Shown: positions 1-9,751, counted from the stretch's first letter. The stretch is 42,747 bases of DNA from an uncultured Clostridiaceae bacterium (GCA_946185495.1 CAMHJT010000004.1:1-42747); one strand, 5' to 3'. Notes: generated from the sequence alone by a model not told the origin. Numbers and translations are program-made.

Positions 1-1536
1 CTCAATCGTCGCCGGCGGCTTCCCCGTACAGTCATACAGCACGCGGTTAACCCCCTTCACCTCATTTACGATCCTGCCTGTCACAACGCCAAGCACCTCC
101 CATGGAAGCTGCGCGGACTCGGCGGTCATAAAATCGCTGGTGTTGACCGCACGCAGCGCAACCGCATAGTCGTAGGTGCGGTCATCGCCCATGACGCCGA
201 CGCTGCGCATATTGGTGAGAGCCGCAAAATACTGGCCAAGCTCCCGGTCAATGCCGGCCTTCGCAATCTCCTCGCGGTAGATCGCGTCTGCCTCCTGCAC
301 GATCCGCACCTTCTCGGCCGTCACCTCGCCGACAATCCGAACCCCTAGCCCCGGTCCCGGGAAGGGCTGCCTGCTTACCAGATATTCCGGAATACCAAGC
401 TCACGCCCCGCATTCCGCACCTCGTCTTTAAACAGCAGGCGAAGCGGCTCCACGATCTCCTTGAAATTCACATGATCCGGCAGACCTCCCACATTGTGAT
501 GGCTCTTGATCACGGCGGACTTGCCAAGTCCGGACTCAATCACATCCGGATAAATGGTGCCCTGCACCAGAAAATCGACAGCGCCGATCTGATTTGCCTG
601 CTCCTCAAAGACGCGGATGAATTCCTCGCCAATGATCTTTCTTTTCTGCTCCGGCTCTGTCACGCCTGCCAGCTTCTGATAAAAGCGCTCCTGTGCGTTG
701 ACACGGATAAAATTCAGATCGTAGGGTCCCTCCGGACCAAATACAGCCTCGACTTCATCGCCCTCATCCTTCCGCAAAAGGCCGTGATCCACAAACACGC
801 AGGTGAGCTGCTTTCCTACCGCCTTGGAGAGCAGAACCGCCGCTACGGAAGAATCCACGCCGCCCGACAGCGCACACAGTACCTTTCCATCGCCGATTCT
901 CTGACGCAGCGCTCCGATCGTATCCTCGACAAAGGAGGACATTACCCAGTCCCCGCTGCAGCCGCAGACTTCATACACAAAATTGGAAAGCATCTGCATT
1001 CCCTCCGCCGTATGCATGACCTCCGGATGGAACTGTACCGCATACAGCTTCTTTTCCGGACATTCCATGGCGGCAACCGGGCAGACCGGCGTACACGCTG
1101 TGATCCGGAAGCCCTCCGGAGCCTTTGCGATATAGTCGGTATGGCTCATCCAGCAAACCGTCTGCTCCGACACCTTCCTAAACAGTGCGGACTCCCTATC
1201 CGTTATCTCCACCTGCGTCCTTCCATACTCGGATACCGGCGCGGTTGCAACCTCTCCGCCCAGAAGATAGCTCATGAGCTGGGAGCCATAGCAGATGCCG
1301 AGAATCGGAATGCCCATTTCCAGAAGCTCCTTCCCGCATCTGGGTGACTCCTCCTCGTATACACTGTTGGGACCTCCGGTAAAAATAATTCCCTTCGGGT
1401 TCAGCTTCCGGATCTGCTCCGGATCCATCGTATATGGATGAACCTCGCAGTACACCCTGCATTCCCGTACCCTTCTCGCGATCAGCTGGTTATACTGCCC
1501 GCCAAAATCTAATACTATCACTAATTCCTTATCCAC
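1..1536 (-). CDS. guaA: GMP synthase (glutamine-hydrolysing), 3' end just cut
   Basis: Converts XMP, glutamine and ATP to GMP, the last step of guanylate synthesis in the cytoplasm. The ORF is missing from the track because it starts with GTG and runs off the window. I read 512 codons from GTG ([20 protein letters not shown]), preceded by GAGGAGAG. The N-terminal class I amidotransferase domain shows GICYGSQLM (nucleophile Cys) and AVQFHPEV (His). The ATP pyrophosphatase domain shows [12 protein letters not shown], and the C-terminal dimerisation domain ends in KPPATIE. GuaA proteins normally end a few residues later (TIEWE), so almost the whole gene is present. It lies 100 nt downstream of the S41 protease on the same strand. 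No purine riboswitch or clear terminator was seen in that gap. Confidence 0.97.
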   Translation of the reverse strand, partial: MDKELVIVLDFGGQYNQLIARRVRECRVYCEVHPYTMDPEQIRKLNPKGIIFTGGPNSVYEEESPRCGKELLEMGIPILGICYGSQLMSYLLGGEVATAPVSEYGRTQVEITDRESALFRKVSEQTVCWMSHTDYIAKAPEGFRITACTPVCPVAAMECPEKKLYAVQFHPEVMHTAEGMQMLSNFVYEVCGCSGDWVMSSFVEDTIGALRQRIGDGKVLCALSGGVDSSVAAVLLSKAVGKQLTCVFVDHGLLRKDEGDEVEAVFGPEGPYDLNFIRVNAQERFYQKLAGVTEPEQKRKIIGEEFIRVFEEQANQIGAVDFLVQGTIYPDVIESGLGKSAVIKSHHNVGGLPDHVNFKEIVEPLRLLFKDEVRNAGRELGIPEYLVSRQPFPGPGLGVRIVGEVTAEKVRIVQEADAIYREEIAKAGIDRELGQYFAALTNMRSVGVMGDDRTYDYAVALRAVNTSDFMTAESAQLPWEVLGVVTGRIVNEVKGVNRVLYDCTGKPPATIE

Positions 1537-1635
1537 GTCTTCTCTCCTCTGTATAATCCCGGTTTCAGGCCGCCTTTTCTTTCCTGTTTTCTTATAAAAC
1601 AACTTCCAACCGGAAACGTCCTCTCTTCCGCTGTC

Positions 1636-2928
1636 TTATTCAGCTTCCTGCCCTTCTTCTTCCTGCTCTGTCGTCTTCTCAGGAACCTGAACGCCCATCT
1701 GCCCCAAAATGCACTCTACTGCTTTTTCCAGCTGGTTATCCTTCTCCCCGTTGGACTCCCGGTAAGCCTGCGCGTCAAATTCCACCTCCACATCCGGCTT
1801 GATCCCGATCTTGTGGATGTCATTTCCATTCGGCGTAAAATACTTGGCAATGGTCAGCTTTACCGCGGAACCGTCATTTAACGGAAACATTCTCTGCACG
1901 ATGCCTTTTCCAAAGGTGTTGGTGCCCACAAGCATTCCGGTTCCATAATCCTTGATCGCCCCGGCAAATATCTCCGAAGCAGAGGCACTGTAACCGTTGA
2001 CCAGCACCACCAATGGAAGCGTAAACTGTTCATCATCCGTTGAACTATACTCACTTGTCACATTCCCGTCCTTGTCTTCCGTATATACCAGCTTGCCCTC
2101 CGGCAGCATGTAATCCAGCATATCCACCGCGATATCCAGTAGCCCTCCGCCATTGTCCCGCAGGTCAACGATCAGGCCTTCCATTCCCTGCTGCTTCAGT
2201 TCGTCCACCGCCTGAATGTACTGGTTCGCCGTCACCTCATAAAAACTGGACACGCTGACATATCCGATGTTGTGATCCAGCATTTTCGAGGTTACAGTGG
2301 GATTTTCAACCTTACGCCGCTTCATCTGCAGGTCGTAGGTCTTGCCGTCAGAGCTCCGGTACACAGTCAGCGTCACGTCAGTGCCCTCCTGTCCCCGGAT
2401 CTTTTTGACTACTGTGTCGATATCCTGATTCGAGATATCCTCGCCATCTACCTTGTCAATGACATCCTCTGCCATAAGTCCGGCTTTCTCTGCCGGCCCG
2501 TCTTCAAACACCTTGACCACGGTGATCACATTGGTGTCCGGATTCTGTGACACCTGGACGCCGACGCCGACATATTCCCCGCCGCTGTCCTCCAGAAAGC
2601 TGGCGTATTCCTCCGCATTGTAATAAACCGAATACGGATCATCGAGCGCTTCCATATAGCCCCTGATGATGCCATCCTGAAGCTTCTTCTCCTCTTCCTC
2701 AAAATAAAAATTCTTGTCGATCAGCCCGCTGATCGCCTCCAGCTTTTCATTTGTCTGCTTCCCCACCACTGAACTGTCGCTCAGCATCCTTACCTCGGTT
2801 TCCGCTTTTTCGGGCTCCTCCTGGTCCTGCGGCAGCGTCATCTTCACCTTTCCGCATCCTGCCGCCCCCAGCGCGATGACAGAAACCATCATTGTCAGAA
2901 TCGCCCTTTTTGCCTGAAATCTCCTCAT
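1636..2928 (-). CDS. S41 family C-terminal processing protease (CtpA/CtpB type), lipoprotein
   Basis: An extracytoplasmic serine/lysine protease of the carboxyl-terminal processing family, 430 aa. A hydrophobic signal ends in a lipobox-like GAAGC at about residue 25, suggesting membrane anchoring. A PDZ domain covers about residues 110-195 (EYVGVGVQVSQ onward). The S41 core follows with GYSASASEIFAG carrying the catalytic Ser and TFGKGIVQ carrying the Lys. The start is supported by AAGAGG seven bases upstream. It lies downstream of the M23 hydrolase on the same strand, separated by a dispersed repeat. It could trim envelope proteins such as that hydrolase, but this is inference. An acidic tail (EKTTEQEEEGQEAE) closes the protein. 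Confidence 0.93.
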   Translation of the reverse strand: MRRFQAKRAILTMMVSVIALGAAGCGKVKMTLPQDQEEPEKAETEVRMLSDSSVVGKQTNEKLEAISGLIDKNFYFEEEEKKLQDGIIRGYMEALDDPYSVYYNAEEYASFLEDSGGEYVGVGVQVSQNPDTNVITVVKVFEDGPAEKAGLMAEDVIDKVDGEDISNQDIDTVVKKIRGQEGTDVTLTVYRSSDGKTYDLQMKRRKVENPTVTSKMLDHNIGYVSVSSFYEVTANQYIQAVDELKQQGMEGLIVDLRDNGGGLLDIAVDMLDYMLPEGKLVYTEDKDGNVTSEYSSTDDEQFTLPLVVLVNGYSASASEIFAGAIKDYGTGMLVGTNTFGKGIVQRMFPLNDGSAVKLTIAKYFTPNGNDIHKIGIKPDVEVEFDAQAYRESNGEKDNQLEKAVECILGQMGVQVPEKTTEQEEEGQEAE

Positions 2929-2960
2929 TCTAAAACCTCTTTCCTATTATTGTCACAAGG

Positions 2961-3087
2961 GTATCTGTTCAGCAGGTACTGAACAGATACGCAGCGGGTG
3001 AAGCCGGCACATCCTGATTCATCCGCTGCATGGCATAATACACTGTTGACACAGTCTGCGCAGCAAACGCGCAGATCTGCTGATTTC
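2961..3087 (-). repeat. Dispersed structured repeat, copy A (full length)
   Basis: Intergenic element between the M23 hydrolase and the S41 protease. On the plus strand it begins with a 10-bp stem hairpin (GTATCTGTTC / GAACAGATAC), then a GCAGCGGGTGAA / TTCATCCGCTGC hairpin, then a TCTGCGC / GCGCAGA hairpin ending CTGCTGATTT. Its reverse complement lines up over its whole length with copies E and F. Confidence 0.85.
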
Positions 3088-3122
3088 ATTCTCATTTCAA
3101 AAACAACATGGAATCCGTCCCC

Positions 3123-4646
3123 TCACTGCAGATATGGAAGCGGGTCCACATATTCGCCGTCGAGACGCACACCGAAATGGCAGTGCGGGCCGGTAGATAC
3201 GCCCGTAGATCCCGCCAGCGCGATCTGCTGTCCTGCCTGCACCACATCACCTACCGACACCAGCATGGAGGAATTGTGCATGTAGACGGTCACAACTCCG
3301 CCGCCATGGTCAATACAGATATAGTTGCCCGCTGCGTAATTGTACGTCGCGACGATCACAGTTCCCGGCGCGGCCGCCACAATCGAGGCGCCATAGTCAC
3401 AGCCGATATCAATTCCCCTGTGGTAGGTACTCGCGCCTGCGATCGGCGCCTCCCTTCCTCCAAAGTAGGAGGATATCTGTGAATATCCGGGGACAGGCCA
3501 TACAAAAATCCCACCTGTATAGGTGCTGCTTACGCTCCTGCTCGCAGTCATCTCTGCTGAAGCGATCAGTGCGTCCGCCTCCTGCTCCGCCCTGGTATAT
3601 TTCCGGATCTCCTCATTCTGATTACGGATGGATTCCGCATATTGCTCCATCTGCTTCTGCTTCTCCACCAACAGGATCTCCAGCGCCTCCTGTTGTCCTT
3701 TAAGCTCCGCGTGCAGCTTCTGATTCCGCACCAGATCGCGGTCCATCTTTTCACGCAGGTTTGCAACCTGCTCCTTTGCCTCCTTCAGCTGCTTTAACAG
3801 GTTATAATCGTAAAAGGACACCTGGTTCACATATTCTGACCTATTCAACATATCCGACATGTTATTGGCCGTAAGCAGCACATCCATATAGCTCATCTGG
3901 CCGGATTCATATACCATCTGGATCCGCAGCTTCATCGCTTCATATTGTTCAAGCTGTGCCTGTTTGGCTTCCACGAACTGATCCTGCGTATCCTCAATGG
4001 TCTGCTTGAGGATCACCTCGTTTTGCTCGAGCTCCCGGATCGTATCCTGCATCTCGTTGAGGGATTCATCGAGCTGCGTGATATATTGAACCACACTCTC
4101 TTTGGCTACTTCCAGCTTGTCAAGGATTTTCTGCGCCTCCTGACGCTTCTTCGCCGCAATCTCCGCGTCGTTTACCGCCTGCTGTACATCTATCGTCGGC
4201 GTATAATATTCAATCTGAATCGGCAGGTTCGTCGCAGCCTGCGTAGCAGCCTCAGTCGTCCCGGCCTCCGTGCTGCCCTTCTGCTTCTCTGTCGTTTTTT
4301 TATCCTTTTTTCCGGAGTTTTTCTTTCCGTCATCCTTTTTTTCGGTTGTGACAGCCTCCTTCGCAGGCTTCCCTGAATCAGCAGGAGCTTCGGTCACAGG
4401 CGCTGACGTCTGGGGCTGGAGCGCCTCTGTCGCAGGCGCTGATGTCTGGGGCTGGGGGGCTTCGGTCACAGGCGCCGCTGTCTCCGGCTGCAGCAACTCC
4501 GTGACAGGCTCTCCGATCGTTTCCGCGGTTTCCGCCTCCGGTGCTTCTCCAGCATTCTCTGTCGCCGTGGCATGCGAAAAACATCCCAGCGCAAGGCTCA
4601 GTACAACCAGCATGGAAGCCATGCATTTCCTGCCATGTACCCTCAT
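3123..4646 (-). CDS. Coiled-coil M23 peptidoglycan hydrolase (EnvC/PcsB-like partner of FtsEX)
   Basis: A secreted murein hydrolase or activator, about 507 aa. The ORF track starts at a TTG overlapping the ftsX stop. I prefer the ATG seven codons later (MRVHGRKCMASM), which has GAGGGGG eight bases upstream and begins a signal peptide. A Pro/Thr/Ala-rich section with repeats (TEAPQPQTSAPATEALQPQ) follows, then a Lys-rich linker and a long coiled coil of about residues 150-370. The C-terminal M23 LytM domain shows HRGIDIG and GPHCHFGV, the zinc-ligand signatures. In other Firmicutes FtsEX gates a coiled-coil hydrolase such as CwlO or PcsB. The direct adjacency here suggests this protein plays that part. 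The LytM motifs look intact, so it may be active rather than a degenerate activator. Confidence 0.92.
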   Translation of the reverse strand: MRVHGRKCMASMLVVLSLALGCFSHATATENAGEAPEAETAETIGEPVTELLQPETAAPVTEAPQPQTSAPATEALQPQTSAPVTEAPADSGKPAKEAVTTEKKDDGKKNSGKKDKKTTEKQKGSTEAGTTEAATQAATNLPIQIEYYTPTIDVQQAVNDAEIAAKKRQEAQKILDKLEVAKESVVQYITQLDESLNEMQDTIRELEQNEVILKQTIEDTQDQFVEAKQAQLEQYEAMKLRIQMVYESGQMSYMDVLLTANNMSDMLNRSEYVNQVSFYDYNLLKQLKEAKEQVANLREKMDRDLVRNQKLHAELKGQQEALEILLVEKQKQMEQYAESIRNQNEEIRKYTRAEQEADALIASAEMTASRSVSSTYTGGIFVWPVPGYSQISSYFGGREAPIAGASTYHRGIDIGCDYGASIVAAAPGTVIVATYNYAAGNYICIDHGGGVVTVYMHNSSMLVSVGDVVQAGQQIALAGSTGVSTGPHCHFGVRLDGEYVDPLPYLQ

Positions 4647-4663
4647 CACACGCACCCCCTCAC

Positions 4664-5575
4664 TCAAACTCTCAAATGCTTATGCGTTGTTACAAAGCTT
4701 CCCAGGAAGCCGACGCCCACGCCAAACAGGATGGAAATCGGAACCAGCCGGGCAAACACTTCTCCCGCCGGAGCGAACCGGATCATATTCTCAACAATCA
4801 GGAAATGCCCCATCAGATATTTTGTGACTGCATTGTACAGAAAATACAGTCCAAACAACGGTAAAATGGAACCAACCAGCCCCAGCAGCATACCCTCGAT
4901 CAGGAAGGGCGCCCGCACGAACAGATCCGTCGCGCCGATCAGCTTCATAATTGCGATCTCTTCCTTCCGTACCGAAATGCCGATCGTGATTGTGTTGCTG
5001 ATCAGGAAGAGGGATACCAGCAAAAGGATCAGGATCACGCTGATCGAAGCATACCCTACCAGCCGGTTGAGGGAGCTGACACTGTTAGCCACCGTATCGC
5101 TGCTGTTTACCTTCCTCACTCCCGAAATGTTCTTCACCTGATCCACCGTCTCGGCCTGCTCGCCGATATTCCGGAACGTCAGTTCAAAGGATGAGCTGTT
5201 CTGCAGGGGATTGTCATCTCCAAACACGGAATTCACATATTCCATATCCCCGTGGTACATCTCCTGCACATAGGCCTCCCACGCCTTGTCGGCAGAAATG
5301 TATTCAATGGAGGCAATATTGGGAATCGTCTGCAGCTCCTCCCCGATCTTCAAAATCTGTTCGTCTGTCAGCCCTTCATCAAAAAACACGGACACCGTGA
5401 GGGAATCCTCAATAGACCGCACCGTTAGCTCTACATTCTGCACTATGGCATAGAATACGCCAAACAAAAAAATACAGGCGACGATGGTTCCGATCGATGC
5501 TAGTGAAAACAACAGATTTCTCCTGATATTTTTCAGTCCCTGCCGGATACTATATCCCAATGTACTAATCTTCAT
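4664..5575 (-). CDS. ftsX: Cell division protein FtsX
   Basis: The membrane subunit of FtsEX, 303 aa, typical for Firmicutes. A short cytoplasmic N-terminus (YSIRQGLKNIRRN) precedes TM1 at about residues 22-45. An extracellular domain of about 120 residues follows, then three more membrane segments near residues 175-205, 222-250 and 272-298. The start overlaps the end of ftsE by 11 nt, with AAAGGTGG placed eight bases upstream inside ftsE, indicating translational coupling. FtsX transmits the ATPase cycle to a cell-wall hydrolase, and the next gene downstream encodes one. Confidence 0.95.
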   Translation of the reverse strand: MKISTLGYSIRQGLKNIRRNLLFSLASIGTIVACIFLFGVFYAIVQNVELTVRSIEDSLTVSVFFDEGLTDEQILKIGEELQTIPNIASIEYISADKAWEAYVQEMYHGDMEYVNSVFGDDNPLQNSSSFELTFRNIGEQAETVDQVKNISGVRKVNSSDTVANSVSSLNRLVGYASISVILILLLVSLFLISNTITIGISVRKEEIAIMKLIGATDLFVRAPFLIEGMLLGLVGSILPLFGLYFLYNAVTKYLMGHFLIVENMIRFAPAGEVFARLVPISILFGVGVGFLGSFVTTHKHLRV

Positions 5576-6248
5576 CTAAATAACCACCTTTTTCCATATC
5601 GCTGATCAGCCTGCCCTTCTTCAGGACGATCACGCGCTTCTGCATCAGGTTCACAATCTCCCTGTCATGTGTCACAACCAGCACCGTTGTCCCTCTCCGG
5701 TTGATCTCCTCCAGCAGCCGCATGCTCTCTAGGGATTTCTTTGGATCCAGATTTCCCGTCGGCTCATCCGCGAGAATGATCTTCGGTTCATTGACGATCG
5801 CCCTGGCCAGCGCAACTCTCTGTTGTTCACCGCCCGACAACTCCCTCGGATACTGCTTGTATTTATCCGCAAGCCCCACCATCGTCAGTGTGGCAGGCAC
5901 CTGCCTCCGTATCTCCTTCTGCGTCTTCTCAATGACCTGCTGCGCAAATGCCACATTTTCAAATACAGTGCGGTCCTTCAAAAGCCTGAAATTCTGAAAC
6001 ACCACCCCGATCTTGCGCCTGAGCATCGGGATCTCGTTCTTCTTCATCCGGCTGTATTCCATTCCGTCTACTACGATCTCTCCCACGGTCGGCTTGATCT
6101 CCTGCAGCAAAAGCTTGATCAGCGTAGTCTTGCCTGACCCGCTGCTGCCCACAATAAATACAAACTCGCCCTCCCTCACGCGAAAGGACACATCATCCAG
6201 TGCCGTCACCGTCGGATACCGCATGGTCACATGATCCAGCATAATCAT
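5565..6248 (-). CDS. ftsE: Cell division ATP-binding protein FtsE
   Basis: The cytoplasmic ABC ATPase partner of FtsX, 227 aa. The Walker A is GSSGSGKTT, the signature LSGGEQQRV, and the Walker B IILADEPTGN, followed by the H-loop VTHD. N-terminal IMLDHVTMRYPTVTALDDVSF is typical of FtsE. AGAGGGG lies nine bases before the chosen ATG; a second in-frame ATG two codons on is possible. It is 38 nt downstream of the PucR/CdaR-type regulator and overlaps ftsX, so the whole block is probably cotranscribed. Confidence 0.96.
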   Translation of the reverse strand: MIMLDHVTMRYPTVTALDDVSFRVREGEFVFIVGSSGSGKTTLIKLLLQEIKPTVGEIVVDGMEYSRMKKNEIPMLRRKIGVVFQNFRLLKDRTVFENVAFAQQVIEKTQKEIRRQVPATLTMVGLADKYKQYPRELSGGEQQRVALARAIVNEPKIILADEPTGNLDPKKSLESMRLLEEINRRGTTVLVVTHDREIVNLMQKRVIVLKKGRLISDMEKGGYLDED

Positions 6249-6286
6249 AACAAAGTACCCCTCTTCTGAACATAATACATATGATC

Positions 6287-7375
6287 TTAATAATCCAGTG
6301 ATTCCATATACTTCATATACTTGACTACCATCAATGCAATCTTAAATGTAATGGCATCCTCAAAGACACGCAGATCCAGCCCGGTACTCTTCTGGAGCTT
6401 ATCCAGCCTGTACACCAGCGTGTTCCTGTGGATATAAAGCTGTCTGGAAGTCTCTGATACATTCAGGCTGTTCTCAAAAAATTTGTTGATCGTCGTCAGT
6501 GTCTCCTCATCGAAATCATCCGGAGACCGGTTCTCAAAAATTTCCTTGATGAACATCTTACAAAGCGGAATGGGAAGCTGATAGATCAGACGCCCGATTC
6601 CAAGATTGCTGTAGGCTATGATATTGCGGTTACCATAAAAGATCTTGCCCACATCCAGAGCCATCTTCGCCTCCTTATATGAACGTGATACCTCCTTGAT
6701 CTCATTGACAATCGTACCAAAGGCCACATGTACAGAGGACATTGCCTCAGAATTCAACATATCTACAATCACCTTTGCCGTCTTGTTCATATCCTCATAA
6801 GTCTCATTCTGCTTCACTTCCTTGACCAAAATGATATTCTTCTCATCCACAGCTGTCACAAAATCCTTCACCTTGGTGGAAAAGAGATTCCGGATCGTCT
6901 CCATCGCATTGGTATCCTTCTCGGTCTTGGTCTCCACAATAAAGACGATGCGCTTGACGTCGGTGTCGATATGAAGCTTCTTCGCCCTGTTATAAATATC
7001 CACAAGCAGCAGATTGTCAAGCAAAAGGTTCTTGATAAAGTTATCCTTGTCAAACCGCTCCTTATAGGCTACCAGCAGATTCTGCACCTGGAAGGCCGCG
7101 ATCTTGCCGATCATATAGACATCGTCCGCTTCCCCCTTCGCAATGATCACATATTCCAGCTGGTTCTCGTCAAATACCTTAAAAAACTGATATCCCTGCA
7201 GCATCTGACTCTCCGCAGCGGAATTTACAAACGCGAGCACGGATTCCTCATACTCGTTCGTATCACGCAGGGTTGCCGCCAGCGCCTTCCCCTCTGTATC
7301 CATCACACACAGATCGATTCTGGTGATCGCCTTGATCCCCTCAATGGTATCCTGCAAGATCTGATTTGATATCAT
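6287..7375 (-). CDS. PucR/CdaR-family transcriptional regulator
   Basis: A cytoplasmic DNA-binding regulator of about 362 aa. The C-terminal helix-turn-helix region SETSRQLYIHRNTLVYRLDK is the PucR HTH_30 signature, and the central region (about residues 130-250) resembles the GGDEF-like CdaR domain. The N-terminus is a possible sensing domain with no clear ligand signature. The ORF track begins six codons earlier; the later ATG (MISNQILQ) is preferred because AGAAGGGGTGACAGG precedes it. A promoter lies about 95 nt upstream. Relatives respond to sugar acids or purine products, but here the neighbours are ftsEX on one side and a sugar ABC ATPase on the other, so the effector is unknown. Confidence 0.85.
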   Translation of the reverse strand: MISNQILQDTIEGIKAITRIDLCVMDTEGKALAATLRDTNEYEESVLAFVNSAAESQMLQGYQFFKVFDENQLEYVIIAKGEADDVYMIGKIAAFQVQNLLVAYKERFDKDNFIKNLLLDNLLLVDIYNRAKKLHIDTDVKRIVFIVETKTEKDTNAMETIRNLFSTKVKDFVTAVDEKNIILVKEVKQNETYEDMNKTAKVIVDMLNSEAMSSVHVAFGTIVNEIKEVSRSYKEAKMALDVGKIFYGNRNIIAYSNLGIGRLIYQLPIPLCKMFIKEIFENRSPDDFDEETLTTINKFFENSLNVSETSRQLYIHRNTLVYRLDKLQKSTGLDLRVFEDAITFKIALMVVKYMKYMESLDY

Positions 7376-7466
7376 CCTGTCACCCCTTCTCATTTTTATC
7401 TTCTGCCGCCTCCGGCAGAACTGCTATCGTAACAATCCGGACCGGATCGAGCATAGTCCACTCTTT

Positions 7467-7495
7467 ATTTTAACGGAAGATGGAGAAAAAAGAAA
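7467..7495 (-). promoter_or_regulatory. Candidate sigma-A promoter for the regulator-ftsEX block
   Basis: The minus strand reads TTTCTT, 17 nt, then TAAAAT. The -10 is good and the -35 weak. Confidence 0.45.
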
Positions 7496-7527
7496 GCAAA
7501 TGTTATAAAAATTTACTCTTTTTTCAC

Positions 7528-7556
7528 AAAAAAAGGCGGCCGCATACGCAGCCGCC
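7528..7556 (-). terminator. Rho-independent terminator of the MalK-type gene
   Basis: A GC-rich hairpin (GGCGGC...GCCGCC, with GTAT at the tip) is followed on the minus strand by seven T. It sits 24 nt past the stop codon of the ABC ATPase and isolates it from the regulator block. Confidence 0.9.
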
Positions 7557-7579
7557 AAAATAATCACGCTCTATTCAGA

Positions 7580-8692
7580 TCAATCAAGAATCTTCTGCTC
7601 TGTGTCCTTATCAAAGATATGGATCTTGCTCACGTCAAATGCAAGTGTAACGGTATCTCCCGGTCTTGCAGTTGTACGCGCGTTAACTCTCGCTGTAATA
7701 TCAAACGAATCAATCGTAAAGTACAGATAAACCTCGGCACCTAACATCTCGTAGATCGTAATTCTCGCATCGATGATACTCTCCGGTGAAGACTCGATGA
7801 ACAGCTGCTCATCATGAATATCCTCAGGACGGATACCAAGAATTACCTCACGGTCAATATAGTTCTGATCAATCAGGATCTGAGCCTTGGAATCCGGTAC
7901 CTTGATGGAATGCGCACCGAACATAAGCAGTACGTCAGCACCTGACTTAACAACACGGCACTCAACAAAGTTCATCGGAGGCATGCCCATGAATCCGGCT
8001 ACGAACAGGTTGTTTGGCTTATCATATAAATTCTGAGGAGAATCTACCTGCTGAACAATACCGTCCTTCATAACTACGATTCTGGTACCAAGTGTCATAG
8101 CCTCGGTCTGGTCATGTGTTACATAGATGATGGTTGTCTGCAGTCTCTGATGCAGCTTGGAGATCTCAACACGCATCTGCACACGAAGCTTTGCATCCAG
8201 GTTTGACAAAGGCTCGTCCATCAGGAATACCTTCGGCTCACGCACGATTGCACGTCCCATCGCCACACGCTGTCTCTGACCACCTGATAAAGCCTTCGGC
8301 TTACGGTCTAACAAATGCTCAATATCCAAAATCTTGGCAGCCTCATGCACCTGCTTGTCAATTCTCTCCTTCGGAACCTTACGAAGCTTCAGACCAAACG
8401 CCATATTGTCATATACGGACATATGCGGATACAAAGCGTAGTTCTGGAATACCATCGCAATATCACGATCCTTCGGTTCTACATCATTTACCATCTTGTC
8501 GCCGATCCACAGCTCACCGGAGCTGATATCCTCCAAACCTGCGATCATACGAAGGGTTGTGGACTTACCACATCCTGAAGGACCTACAAAGATGATGAAC
8601 TCCTTGTCCTCGATCTCAAGATTGAAATCCTTCACGGCGTTAAAACCGTTGGAATAAATCTTATAAATGTTTTTGAGTGATAAACTAGCCAT
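7580..8692 (-). CDS. Carbohydrate ABC transporter ATPase (MalK/MsmX/UgpC family)
   Basis: The energising subunit for sugar ABC importers, 370 aa, the usual length. N-terminal ATPase: GPSGCGKST (Walker A), LSGGQRQRV (signature), VFLMDEPLSNLD (Walker B) and YVTHDQTEAMTL. The C-terminal 130 residues form the regulatory/TOBE region (ILGIRPEDIH, GAEVYLYF). No permease or binding protein is adjacent; in many Firmicutes a single orphan MsmX-type ATPase serves several importers, and this lone gene with its own terminator fits that pattern. GGAGGAAAT precedes the ATG. Confidence 0.94.
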   Translation of the reverse strand: MASLSLKNIYKIYSNGFNAVKDFNLEIEDKEFIIFVGPSGCGKSTTLRMIAGLEDISSGELWIGDKMVNDVEPKDRDIAMVFQNYALYPHMSVYDNMAFGLKLRKVPKERIDKQVHEAAKILDIEHLLDRKPKALSGGQRQRVAMGRAIVREPKVFLMDEPLSNLDAKLRVQMRVEISKLHQRLQTTIIYVTHDQTEAMTLGTRIVVMKDGIVQQVDSPQNLYDKPNNLFVAGFMGMPPMNFVECRVVKSGADVLLMFGAHSIKVPDSKAQILIDQNYIDREVILGIRPEDIHDEQLFIESSPESIIDARITIYEMLGAEVYLYFTIDSFDITARVNARTTARPGDTVTLAFDVSKIHIFDKDTEQKILD

Positions 8693-9004
8693 GTTTTTAT
8701 TTCCTCCTCAGATATATAGTTTTTGTAACAACATATCCTTATGATACATCATTTATTTTTTTTTGGGAATATTACTATTCGACAAATTCATTTTCAATTC
8801 TTTGTTCAAAATGTCATTTAGCAAAATAAACTGTAAAAATTGACCATGATAACATATTGTTTATTATCAATATATACCGAAAACAACCCGAATTTTAACT
8901 GTTTCTATCTGCTTTTTTCGCAAAGTCATGCAAATTATCTAACTATTCCTGCTCCGATTTCCCTATTTTTGAATTCTTTTTATGTAAAATGCCCAAAGTA
9001 CGTC
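8693..9004. other. AT-rich intergenic leader upstream of the MalK-type gene
   Basis: 312 nt without a convincing gene. It is much more AT-rich than its surroundings and contains a minus-strand TATCAT at 8741-8746 that may be the -10 of the ATPase gene, with only a poor -35. I see no terminator after the TagA-like gene. malK-associated structured RNAs have been described in Firmicutes, but I cannot identify one here by eye. Confidence 0.4.
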
Positions 9005-9739
9005 CTATTCATCCGACGACCTGCGCTGGCGCTTTAGCTCGCGCTTCATCCTCAGATTACTCATCCAGGCCTTGATCCCGCCGCTGCGGCGGAACCATCT
9101 GTATATGTTCTGAATCCGGAACCTTTCCGCGCCGGAGGGGATGTTGTCCTCCAGAACAGCCTTCTCATACAAAAGATTGCCTGTAAACAAAATGAGCCCC
9201 GCATTCATCTGGCTTCTGAACTTCTCCAAAAGCTCAAGCTGCTGCTGATCCTCCAGGGCAAACAGCAGAATGTCGGGCGCGACCGAGTTGATCTCATTCA
9301 CAATATGCTCCGGCGTAAGCTCCTTCTCCGCAAGGGAGAAGCCGCCAAAGGTCAGATACGGCCGCTTCTCATGCACGTTCTTCTGCACGGAGGTATACTT
9401 CTCCTCATCTGCCGCGATCAGCATAAACTCATAGCCCATCTCAACCGCCCGGTCCAGAATATTGTCAAAAAAACCATCCGGAAAGAACGACTGTCTCTGA
9501 TATCCGAGCACCTGATTGATGCTGCTGTTGACGCCCGGATTACCGGGAAGCACAAGCTCACTCTCCTCCACCTGTGCCTTCCACTCCGGATGCTCTTTCA
9601 ACAGCAGCAGCGTATTACTGTTCACGAAATATACCACATGACTGCCCTCCCGCTGCATACAGTCAAACGCTGTGCTGATGGCAGTCTCTGTCGATGCGAT
9701 GTCAACCATCACATCCAGCAGTTTAATCCTATCACTCAT
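9005..9739 (-). CDS. WecG/TagA/CpsF-family protein, catalytic motif apparently lost
   Basis: A 244-aa protein with the overall pattern of the WecG/TagA/CpsF family: FVNSNTLLLL near residue 40, then LVLPGNPGVNSSINQVLGYQ, and a Rossmann-like C-terminal half. The family normally has a PDG motif with the catalytic Asp, which reads PGN here. The usual downstream Arg/G-x-D element and the G-x-PxQE motif (here FALEDQQQLEL) are also missing. It is therefore either a divergent transferase or a non-catalytic relative. It ends in a basic tail (MKRELKRQRR) typical of membrane-surface attachment. It lies 12 nt after the LytR_C gene with AGGGG before the ATG, so the two are an operon and probably both act in envelope polymer synthesis or sensing. 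Confidence 0.7.
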   Translation of the reverse strand: MSDRIKLLDVMVDIASTETAISTAFDCMQREGSHVVYFVNSNTLLLLKEHPEWKAQVEESELVLPGNPGVNSSINQVLGYQRQSFFPDGFFDNILDRAVEMGYEFMLIAADEEKYTSVQKNVHEKRPYLTFGGFSLAEKELTPEHIVNEINSVAPDILLFALEDQQQLELLEKFRSQMNAGLILFTGNLLYEKAVLEDNIPSGAERFRIQNIYRWFRRSGGIKAWMSNLRMKRELKRQRRSSDE

Positions 9740-9751
9740 AAGTTACCCCTG

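Noticed and set aside
472-1347. 291-aa plus-strand ORF
   Set aside because: Shadow of guaA, which reads cleanly on the minus strand with amidotransferase and ATP-pyrophosphatase motifs.
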